A DNA stretch of 27,735 bases, taken from assembly GCA_040902425.1 (NCBI GenBank), contig JBBDXI010000051.1:1-27735 (forward strand), given 5' to 3'. Below are positions 22,504 through 27,735 of the stretch, one piece after another (the first letter of the stretch is position 1; every line of letters starts with the position of its first letter). Made by a program: the position numbers and the translations under genes. Below the pieces are notes generated by a model. It worked only from the letters and a program-made list of their open reading frames with translations. It made no database searches and was not told where the DNA came from. The DNA is from JBBDXI01 sp040902425. Lineage in GTDB: Bacteria; Planctomycetota; Phycisphaerae; Phycisphaerales; UBA1924.

Positions 22504-22698
22504 ATGACCCGGCGCATGGAACAGGCGATCGAGCGGCTCAAGGCCGTCCCCGAGTCCCAGCAGGACCCGCTGGCGGAGTTCGTGCTGCACGAGCTGGCCG
22601 AGGACGACCGCTGGGCCAGGACGACCGAAGCGCACGCCGCGAAACTGAAGGGCCTGGTGGACAGGGTGCTCACGGACGACGCGGCAGGCCGGCTGTGA
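22504..22698 (+). CDS. Small RelB/addiction-module-like protein, no toxin adjacent
   Basis: A 64-residue, helix-rich, acidic protein: MEQAIERLKAVPESQQDPLAEFVLHELAEDDRWARTT-type layout, with heptad-like hydrophobic spacing. It recalls the short antitoxins that precede ParE/RelE toxins in many bacteria, in which a PESxQD motif is followed by a DERWxxT motif. I assign it by this resemblance only. A toxin gene would be expected right after it, but the next 300 bp hold a repeat element and no open frame of that kind. It begins 20 bp after the kinase gene and has its own -10-like box. It may be an orphan or the remains of a pair interrupted by the element. Confidence 0.6.
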   Translation: MTRRMEQAIERLKAVPESQQDPLAEFVLHELAEDDRWARTTEAHAAKLKGLVDRVLTDDAAGRL

Positions 22699-22751
22699 TC
22701 TCCGGTCGTCGAGCGGCGGACGTGAGCCGCGTCTTCAGCCCGTAGGGCGTC

Positions 22752-22947
22752 AGACAGTTGCGAAGGGCGTCAGCCCTGGGAAGCGCGGCTGAATATGACG
22801 CCTCGCCGAGTGTGTGAGCCCCGGACGGGGCGCCACTCCTTCGCCACCGGTCGCCTCACAGTGCCGCCCCTGCCGGGGCTCCATCGGGAAACGAGGCAGG
22901 AGGGGGGACCTCCGCATAGCCAGGGCTTACGCCCTTCGCAACTTTCT
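22752..22947. mobile_element. 196-bp MITE-like element with 28-bp terminal inverted repeats
   Basis: The left end (22752-22779) and right end (22920-22947) are inverted copies differing at two positions, sharing AGTTGCGAAGGGCGT and AGCCCTGG. The interior has no convincing coding frame but contains further palindromic pieces (GCCCCGGACGGGGC; CCCCTGCCGGGG). No transposase is present. It fills most of the 302-bp gap between the antitoxin-like gene and the GT2 gene; the flanks (22699-22751, 22948-23000) show nothing else except CGTAGGGCGTCAG, a partial echo of the left end. Confidence 0.65.
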
Positions 22948-23000
22948 GCCGCCCTGCCGGGCTGAGAGCCGATCCCCAATGGGCCGCCCTCGCGGCCGCC

Positions 23001-24218
23001 ATGCTCACCTACATCATCCCCACCCGAGACCGCCCCGACCGCCTCGCCCAGACCCTCGCCGCCCTCGGCTCCCTCCGCGGCCATCCCGAGTGCGCCGTCG
23101 AGGCCATCGTCATCGACAACGCCTCGCGCACGCCCCCCCAGGCCCCGCCGGTGCTCGCCAACGGCATCCCCGTCCGCACCATCTACCGCAACACCAACGA
23201 GGGCGCCGCCAGCCGCAACGCCGCCGTCCAGGCCGCCGACCCCTCCTCCGAATGGGTCGTCATGCTCGACGACGACTCGTACCCGGTGGACACCGGCTTC
23301 ATCCGCCGCCTCGCCAAGGCCCCGGCCGACGTCGCCGCCGTCTCCGCCGACATCTACCTCCCCGGCCTGGCCCGGCGCGAATCCGGCGGCCTCCCCGAGG
23401 TCTTCATCGGGTGCGGCGTAGCGATCCGCCGCCCCGTGTTCCTCGCCCTCGGGGAGGGGGGCGGCTACGACCCGTCGTTCAACTACTACGCCGAGGAGTA
23501 CGACCTCGCCGCGCGGATGATCCTCGCCGGCTACCGCATCCAGTTCGACCCCTGGTTCCGCGTCGAGCACCACAAGGCCCCCGGCGGCCGCGACATGAAC
23601 ACCATCCTCGCCCGCCTCGTCCGCAACAACGGCTGGGTGATGCAGCGCTACGCCCCCGACGACCTCCGCCGCGCGATGATCCGCGAGCAGCGCCGCCGCT
23701 ACCGGCAGATCGCCCTGAAGGAGCACTCGGTCGCCGGCTTCCGCGAGGGCCTGGTGGACCTCTCCCGCACCATCCGCGCCCAGCGCCGCACGCCCATGCC
23801 CCGCCACCTCTTCGAGCGCTTCACCGGCGTCGCCCACGCCCGCGAGGCCCTCCAGGCCGCATACGCCCAGAACCCCTTCCGCACCGTCGCCCTCGTCGAT
23901 GAGGGCAAGAACGGCTGGGTCATCCGCAAGGCCCTCGCCGAGCTCGGCGTCGCCGTCCTCGACACGCCCCCCGCGCCGTCGGTTCCCGACCCCCTCACCG
24001 TCTCACCGCCTCACCGTCTCACCGTCTCATCATCGGCCGACGCCCTCGTCATCGGCACCATGTCCCCCGGCCCCATGCTCGACTCCTGGGAGCGCCGCAC
24101 CCTCCTCGCCCCGCCCGGGCGCGGCCCGCGGCTCATCGCGCCCTGGCTCGCCGTGACTCATCGCGCCACCACGCCCGGAGACACGCTGATCCCGGCGCGG
24201 GCCAAGGTGCCCGCCTGA
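23001..24218 (+). CDS. Family 2 glycosyltransferase with degenerate C-terminal module
   Basis: A 405-residue protein. The GT2 domain begins LTYIIPTRDRPDRLAQTLAAL and has the metal site MLDDDSYP (about 90-97). The acceptor region is FIGCGVAIRRPVFLALGEGGGYDPSFNYYAEEYDLAARM (ending about 175), given here as a span of conserved blocks. Residues about 290-385 look like a decayed copy of the GAGKHT module of the other transferases: VALVDEGKNGWVIRKALAELG, where DEGKNG (300-305) replaces GAGKHT, then DALVIGTMSPGPMLDSW. Between these parts an 8-bp tandem repeat encodes PLTVSPPHRLTVSSS. The ATG at 23001 starts the homology; no ribosome binding site is seen, and a mobile-like element lies 53 bp upstream. 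Substrates are unknown. Confidence 0.87.
   Translation: MLTYIIPTRDRPDRLAQTLAALGSLRGHPECAVEAIVIDNASRTPPQAPPVLANGIPVRTIYRNTNEGAASRNAAVQAADPSSEWVVMLDDDSYPVDTGFIRRLAKAPADVAAVSADIYLPGLARRESGGLPEVFIGCGVAIRRPVFLALGEGGGYDPSFNYYAEEYDLAARMILAGYRIQFDPWFRVEHHKAPGGRDMNTILARLVRNNGWVMQRYAPDDLRRAMIREQRRRYRQIALKEHSVAGFREGLVDLSRTIRAQRRTPMPRHLFERFTGVAHAREALQAAYAQNPFRTVALVDEGKNGWVIRKALAELGVAVLDTPPAPSVPDPLTVSPPHRLTVSSSADALVIGTMSPGPMLDSWERRTLLAPPGRGPRLIAPWLAVTHRATTPGDTLIPARAKVPA
23994..24033. repeat. Octanucleotide tandem repeat in the GT2 gene
   Basis: Units CTCACCGT, CTCACCGC, CTCACCGT, CTCACCGT and a diverged CTCATCAT follow one another without gaps. Eight is not a multiple of three, so copy-number change would shift the frame in the C-terminal module. 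Confidence 0.85.
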
Positions 24219-24248
24219 GCGACGCTGCGCTGGGTCGGAGGCGCCGGC

Positions 24249-24278
24249 AAAAACAGAACCCCCCGCTCGCGCGGGGGG
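24249..24278 (-). terminator. Rho-independent terminator of the DUF1579 gene
   Basis: On the minus strand an 8-bp stem, CCCCCCGC / GCGGGGGG with a 4-nt loop (24259-24278), is followed by TTCTGTTTTT. It lies about 40 bp after the stop of the DUF1579 gene. In the plus direction it has no T-run. Confidence 0.8.
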
Positions 24279-24315
24279 CCCGTTCAGAACTGGTTGCCCG
24301 AGACTGCCGGGTCGC

Positions 24316-25110
24316 TCAGCGCCCGCCGCCCGGGGTGCTCCCCGGCCGCTTCGGCGTGGCCGGCCCACCGGGCGTGGGGGGCGTCGCCGGACGCGCCGGG
24401 TGCTCCGGGTGCTCCGAGCCCGGCCGATCGGAGGACGGCATCGCCGGGCGGGCGGCGCCCTTGCGGGTGTAGGTCAGCTCCATCACCCGGTTCTCCTGCT
24501 GCCCGGGCTCGGTGTGGTACATCGTGAACACGTGCGTGTTCTCATCCACCACCTTCACCGTCTCCCGGCTCTTGACCATCTTGCCGGCGGGGTCCTGGAA
24601 CTCGCTGGTGAAGGTGAACGACTTCGTCGCCGCGTCCCACGTCCCCTCGCTGTTCATCACCGACGTGGACATGCTGTCCATCCACGTGCCCACGAACTTC
24701 TGCTTGATGTTGTCATAGCCCGTGTAGCCGATGCCCTCGAAGGGCTGGCCCATGAAGTCGCCCTTGAACTTCTGCTGGATGTACCGGCCGCCGAGGACCG
24801 GCGTGTTCACCGACGTTCCGGCGGTCGTCATGGGCTCGCCGGGGCCCATCCAGAACTTGCCCGCCGTGGTCCACTCCCCGACCATGCCCTCGAGCAGCTT
24901 GTGGTTGGGGCCCACCGCGCCGGCCTCCATCCACGCCTGCATCTCCGCGTCCATGCTCGGCGGCTGCGCGTCGGTCTTCGGGGGCTGCGCCACGGGCGGC
25001 GGCGTCGCCGTCGGAGGGCGGTTGCCGGGGCGGGTGGTGTCCTGGGCGAAGGCCGGGGCCATACCCATCGCCGTGATCGCCACGGCCGTCAGCAGTGCAC
25101 GAGTCGTCAT
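24316..25110 (-). CDS. Secreted DUF1579 family protein
   Basis: A 264-residue protein. The signal peptide TTRALLTAVAITAMGMAPAFAQ has a clear AFA cleavage site before Q23. A Pro/Thr/Gln-rich linker (24-60) precedes the DUF1579 domain (about 70-220), recognised from HKLLEGMVGEWTTAGKFWMGPG, SVNTPVLGGRYIQQKF, FEGIGYTGYDN, FVGTWMDSMST and the repeated beta-strands that follow. The family folds like a lipocalin-type barrel and its function is unknown. The C-terminus is a Pro/Gly/Arg tail that may be unstructured. The ATG at 25110 is fixed by AAGGAGA (25117-25123) at normal spacing. It is probably monocistronic, with a terminator just downstream. The 213-bp gap upstream holds no gene. Confidence 0.88.
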   Translation of the reverse strand: MTTRALLTAVAITAMGMAPAFAQDTTRPGNRPPTATPPPVAQPPKTDAQPPSMDAEMQAWMEAGAVGPNHKLLEGMVGEWTTAGKFWMGPGEPMTTAGTSVNTPVLGGRYIQQKFKGDFMGQPFEGIGYTGYDNIKQKFVGTWMDSMSTSVMNSEGTWDAATKSFTFTSEFQDPAGKMVKSRETVKVVDENTHVFTMYHTEPGQQENRVMELTYTRKGAARPAMPSSDRPGSEHPEHPARPATPPTPGGPATPKRPGSTPGGGR

Positions 25111-25323
25111 CCGTCGTCTCCTTGGTCTTGATCTCGGGGGGCGGGACGCGCGGCCGACGGGCACACCCCGGCGCGGCGGCATCCCACCAACTCCCTAACA
25201 TAAGTGTATCCGGCTGGGCCCGGGTGGTCCAGATCAGCGCTCACGCGGGGGCGCTGCGCCGCCGCCACGCTTTCCGTTCGACCGTGCCGGGAGCCGACGC
25301 ACAAACTCCTATTGGGTCGAGCT

Positions 25324-26559
25324 TTAGACGCCGCCCGGGCCCGCCTCCGCGCGGATGGGCACGCGCTCCACGATTTCCAGCCCGAACGCCTCCAAGCCGG
25401 GCCACTCCGTCGCGTGGTTCGTCAGCAGCCGCATCCGCCGGACCCCCAGCGCCCGCAAAACCTGGCTGCCGATGCCAAGCTCGCGGGCCCGACCGGGGGC
25501 GGGGGGCAGCGCGGCGTCATCGCCGGCCGCGCCCTCGCGCCCGCGCGCCCGCGCCGGCACGTGCAGCCACTCCTCGAACGACCCCGACTCCGCATCGCCC
25601 TCGGGCCGCAGATAGAGCACCACGCCCCGCCCGGCCCGCTGCACCGCCCGCATGGCCCCGCGCAGCGTGCCCGAGGTCGCGCCCTCCCGAGAACTGCCCA
25701 GGTCGCCGAGCACATCGCCCAGCAGGTGCCGCCGGTGGACCCGCACCAGCGTCGGCTCCCCCCCCTCCCCCCGCGCCCCCCCCGCCTCGACCACGCGCCC
25801 GGCGCTGTCCAGCCGCCCGACGCCCCCCGCGCAGAGGGCCAGGTGCGGCAGCGGGTCCACCGCGCTGCCGAAGGCGTAGAGCGTGAACTCGCCGAGGTCC
25901 GTCCGCAGGGCCCGCCCGCCCAGCGGCTCCAGCCGCCGGACCAGCGACTCGCGCTCCAGCCGGTGCTGAATGACCTGCGCGACGGAGCACAGCCTGATCC
26001 GGTGCTTCTCCGCCAGCGCCACCAGGTCCGGCAGCCGCGCCATCTCCCCATCCTCGCGCATCACCTCGATGATCAGCGCTGCCGGGTACAGCCCCGCCAT
26101 GCGGCACAGGTCCAGCGACCCCTCCGTCTGCCCCGTCCGCACCAGCACGCCCCCATCCCGCGAGCGCAGCGGGTTGATGTGCCCGGGGCGCACGAAGTCC
26201 CCCGGCCGGCTCGCCGGGTCGATCGCCATCCGCACCGTCTTCGCCCGCTCCTTCGCCGACACCCCCGTCGTGAACCCGTGACGCGGGTGCCCGTCGATGC
26301 TCACCGTGAACGGCGTCCCCCGCACCGACGTGTTCTCCGGCCCCTGCGGGTGCAGGTCCAGCCGGTCGCAATCCGCGGCCGTGAGGGACAGGCACAGGTA
26401 CCCCCGCGCCACCGAGAGCATGAAGTTGATCGCCTCCGGGGTGGCGAACTGGGCGGGGAGGACCAGGTCCCCCTCGTTCTCACGGCCCTCATCGTCCGTC
26501 AAAATGACCATCCGGCCCGCGGAAAGCTCATCCAGGGCCTCGGGAATCGGGGTGAACAT
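25324..26559 (-). CDS. ribBA: 3,4-dihydroxy-2-butanone-4-phosphate synthase fused to a degenerate GTP cyclohydrolase II domain
   Basis: A 411-residue riboflavin pathway protein. The N-terminal RibB half (1-205) is intact: DDEGRENEGDLV (22-33), GHPRHGFTTGVSA (90-102), RPGHINPLRSRDGGVLVRTGQTE (124-146) and AALIIEVMREDGEMAR. It should make DHBP from ribulose-5-phosphate. The C-terminal half has the fold of GTP cyclohydrolase II but not its zinc site. The usual C-x10-C-x-C cysteines read H278, S289 and R291, and the QEGRGIG loop reads PEGDAES (319-325). The end (LGIGSQVLRALGVRRMRLLTN, GLEIVERVPI) is conserved. This half is probably inactive or structural, so another enzyme must open GTP. A TAGGAT box lies 6 nt before the ATG. 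Confidence 0.92.
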   Translation of the reverse strand: MFTPIPEALDELSAGRMVILTDDEGRENEGDLVLPAQFATPEAINFMLSVARGYLCLSLTAADCDRLDLHPQGPENTSVRGTPFTVSIDGHPRHGFTTGVSAKERAKTVRMAIDPASRPGDFVRPGHINPLRSRDGGVLVRTGQTEGSLDLCRMAGLYPAALIIEVMREDGEMARLPDLVALAEKHRIRLCSVAQVIQHRLERESLVRRLEPLGGRALRTDLGEFTLYAFGSAVDPLPHLALCAGGVGRLDSAGRVVEAGGARGEGGEPTLVRVHRRHLLGDVLGDLGSSREGATSGTLRGAMRAVQRAGRGVVLYLRPEGDAESGSFEEWLHVPARARGREGAAGDDAALPPAPGRARELGIGSQVLRALGVRRMRLLTNHATEWPGLEAFGLEIVERVPIRAEAGPGGV

Positions 26560-26565
26560 CGGATC

Positions 26566-26571
26566 ATCCTA
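26566..26571 (-). promoter_or_regulatory. -10-like TAGGAT box 6 nt before the ribBA start
   Basis: Minus strand TAGGAT, then GATCCG, then the ATG at 26559. AGGA within it could instead serve as a ribosome binding site, so the two readings compete. Confidence 0.4.
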
Positions 26572-26573
26572 GA

Positions 26574-26597
26574 GCGGGTGAACCGTTCTTCACCCGC
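26574..26597. other. Perfect 9-bp hairpin next to the ribBA -10 box
   Basis: GCGGGTGAA and TTCACCCGC pair around a 6-nt loop, 2 bp upstream of the TAGGAT box. It sits where a -35 element or an operator would be. No FMN-riboswitch conserved elements are seen here. Confidence 0.5.
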
Positions 26598-26614
26598 GCC
26601 CGTAAACTCGTGCC

Positions 26615-26644
26615 ACCGACCGCCCCCAACCTGGGGCGGCCGGT
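26615..26644. other. GC-rich hairpin in the divergent gap before the 46-residue gene
   Basis: ACCG-A-CCGCCCC and GGGGCGG-C-CGGT form an 11-bp stem with one mismatch and a 6-nt loop. It lies between ribBA (minus) and the small plus-strand gene and could be a leader structure of the latter. Confidence 0.4.
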
Positions 26645-26679
26645 GCCCCCCCTCCCCAGCCCCCAGCCCCGGAGCGCCC

Positions 26680-26820
26680 ATGTTCCTCAGGTACGCCCTC
26701 GACGACGCGATGGCCCACATGAAGGACCAGTGGCTGAGCCCGACCTCGCCGCCCGTGCTCTGCACCGTGGCCGCGATCTCGACCGTGATCATGCTGCTGG
26801 TCGGCGCGGGCGTCCTCTGA
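26680..26820 (+). CDS. Putative 46-residue single-pass membrane protein
   Basis: A short open frame from an ATG preceded by GGAG at 5-nt spacing (26671-26674). The peptide has a charged N-terminal part (LRYALDDAMAHMKDQWL) and a hydrophobic C-terminal segment (VLCTVAAISTVIMLLVGAGVL) long enough to cross the membrane once. I recognise no family. The ribosome binding site, the change from amphipathic to hydrophobic composition and the position in an otherwise empty gap favour a real gene. It could instead be a chance frame in GC-rich DNA. A copy of the 24-base hairpin repeat follows its stop, as one follows the HU-type gene. Confidence 0.5.
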   Translation: MFLRYALDDAMAHMKDQWLSPTSPPVLCTVAAISTVIMLLVGAGVL

Positions 26821-26836
26821 CCCTCTCCTTGGGTAC

Positions 26837-26860
26837 CCCGGCTCTCCGAGCCGGTCCGTT
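26837..26860. repeat. Dispersed hairpin repeat, copy 2
   Basis: This copy is identical over 24 bases to the one at 5329-5352, with the same 7-bp stem CCGGCTC-TCC-GAGCCGG. It starts 16 bp after the stop of the 46-residue gene. Confidence 0.75.
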
Positions 26861-26937
26861 TCCTGGCCCCAGGGATCACACCGCCCGCCGATCCCGGATC
26901 CTCGCGCGCGAACCCGGATGAACGCGCGCCGATACTG

Positions 26938-27471
26938 ATGGTCGTGGAAACCGCGACGCTCCCCCCCGAGTCCCCGCCGGCCGAGCCCGGCGCTCCGCCC
27001 GCAGGCGATGCGGCGCTGCTCAGCGCCTGGCTCGCGGCACGCGACGCCCCCTGCCCCATCTGCTCCTACAACCTGCGGGCGCTGCGGACTCCCCGCTGCC
27101 CGGAGTGCTCCGCGCCCCTCCACCTGCACGTCGGCTCGGACAACCTGCGCCTCGGGCCCTGGCTCCTGGCCGTCCTCGCGCCCGCCCTCGCCCTGGGGTT
27201 CGACGGCGTGGTCTCGATCCTCCTGACCATCGGCGTCACCCTGAACCCCCCCGTCTCGCCCGGCGAGTTCCAGGTCGTGCTCGCCATCCTCGGCACGTTC
27301 ATCCTGCTCGCCGCGGCCAGCCTCGCCGGCATCCTCGTGCTGGTGAGGAAGCGGCGCCGCTGGAACCGCCTGTCCGTGCGGGCGCAGTGGCGGATCGCGG
27401 CCGTCCTCTTTACCGCCGTCGGCGCCGGCCACGCCCTGTTCGGCTGGCTGGTGGTTAGCCGCACCATGTAG
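26938..27471 (+). CDS. Zinc-ribbon membrane protein of unknown function
   Basis: A 177-residue protein with a Pro/Ala-rich N-terminus and a zinc ribbon with cysteines 39, 42, 54 and 57 (CPICSYNLRAL...CPECSAPL). Three hydrophobic segments follow, at about 73-102, 111-136 and 153-173. The ribbon matches in spacing the one at the C-terminus of the protein at 1983, but the membrane part here comes after it, so the two are unlikely to be simple homologues. The role of the ribbon is unknown. The start may be the ATG at 26938 or the GTG at 26944; GATACT at 26931-26936 stands 7 nt before the latter. Its end overlaps the convergent partial gene by 17 bp. Confidence 0.75.
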   Translation: MVVETATLPPESPPAEPGAPPAGDAALLSAWLAARDAPCPICSYNLRALRTPRCPECSAPLHLHVGSDNLRLGPWLLAVLAPALALGFDGVVSILLTIGVTLNPPVSPGEFQVVLAILGTFILLAAASLAGILVLVRKRRRWNRLSVRAQWRIAAVLFTAVGAGHALFGWLVVSRTM

Positions 27472-27735
27472 CGGGGCGGCGCCGCCTCCACGCGAACACC
27501 CCCGCCGCGGCCAGCGGGAGGAGCGCACCGGGCGCGGGGATGGGACCGGTCCACAGGAACGCCTCCTGCTGGGAGGCGCCGTTCCAGGCGTAGCCGCCGA
27601 CATAAAGGGTGCCGTTCTCCACCGCGACCGAGGTCGCGACCGAGTTGAAGTACCCCGGCGGGAGGTACTGGTGGATCGACAGGAAGCTCTCGGGCGTTCC
27701 GAACCAGACGCCCGCGCCGTTCACACCGCCGAGGT
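27455..27735 (-). CDS. C-terminus of a secreted, PEP-CTERM-like protein (5' end outside window)
   Basis: The frame is open from the window edge to a TAA at 27455, giving about 92 residues. The repeat-like segment VNGAGVWFGTPESFLSI...VENGTLYVGGYAWNGASQQEAFLWTG resembles extracellular proteins with HAF-type or propeller repeats (x-LWTG). The very end has PAPGALLPLAAAGVFAWRRRR, which has the layout of a PEP-CTERM-type sorting tail: a Pro-containing motif, a hydrophobic segment and a basic cluster. The exact PEP motif reads PAPG. Such proteins are exported and processed by an exosortase. The beginning and signal peptide lie beyond the right edge. A GTG at 27724 is inside the frame but is not a likely start. 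Confidence 0.7.
   Translation of the reverse strand, partial: LGGVNGAGVWFGTPESFLSIHQYLPPGYFNSVATSVAVENGTLYVGGYAWNGASQQEAFLWTGPIPAPGALLPLAAAGVFAWRRRRPATWCG

Noticed and set aside
24249..24278. Terminator for the plus-strand GT2 gene
   Set aside because: On the plus strand the stem is followed by CCCGTTC rather than T residues. The T-run is on the minus side, so it serves the DUF1579 gene.
26560..26679. FMN riboswitch upstream of ribBA
   Set aside because: I looked for the conserved multi-helix core and found only two simple hairpins; the space between the likely transcript start and the ATG is too short.

Overview
The window is very GC-rich and densely coded on both strands. It looks like a chromosomal piece of a planctomycete-type bacterium, probably of the Phycisphaerae kind. 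This rests on features I associate with that group: membrane proteins with a CPxCGYxL...CPECG zinc ribbon, a probable PEP-CTERM-like tail (PAPGA, hydrophobic stretch, RRRR) at the right end, and many short palindromic repeats of the CACAGGCG-NNN-CGCCTGTG type. No rRNA, tRNA, CRISPR array or intact transposase was seen.

Layout. 1-1898: gatC-gatA on the minus strand, gatA running off the left edge. 1983-4723: a zinc-ribbon membrane protein, a lipoprotein (minus) and a predicted outer-membrane beta-barrel. 4981-5328: an HU/IHF-type protein with a good sigma70-like promoter. 5360-6688: nadA (minus). 6853-20407: a surface-glycan block with a GT2, a GT4, a three-domain GT8-methyltransferase-methyltransferase, a GT4-methyltransferase fusion, a second GT2 and a 1590-residue multi-glycosyltransferase. 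20486-22698: an inverted-order heptose kinase/nucleotidyltransferase fusion (HldE parts) between two small antitoxin-like genes. 22752-22947: a MITE-like element. 23001-24218: a third GT2. 24316-25110: a secreted DUF1579 protein with its own terminator. 25324-26559: ribBA with a degenerate cyclohydrolase half. 26680-27735: a 46-residue membrane peptide, a second zinc-ribbon membrane protein, and the C-terminus of a secreted protein.

How the genes may work together. Six glycosyltransferase genes, two of them fused to methyltransferases, plus the sugar-nucleotide fusion suggest synthesis of a methylated, probably heptose-like surface or protein-linked glycan. No flippase, polymerase or ABC exporter is in the window. 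Three of the glycosyltransferases end in the same small Rossmann-like module marked GAG(K/E)HT, and a fourth ends in a degenerate copy. Two of them carry simple repeats whose unit is not a multiple of three (a 7-bp repeat plus a 28-C run in one, an 8-bp repeat in the other), so phase or antigenic variation of the glycan is plausible but untested.

Two genome-wide habits show here. Palindromic repeats sit in frame inside at least six coding sequences, always where extra low-complexity residues interrupt the protein. Five or six start codons lie 5-6 nt after a TANNNT-like -10 box, which suggests leaderless transcripts; other genes have clear AAGGAG-type ribosome binding sites.
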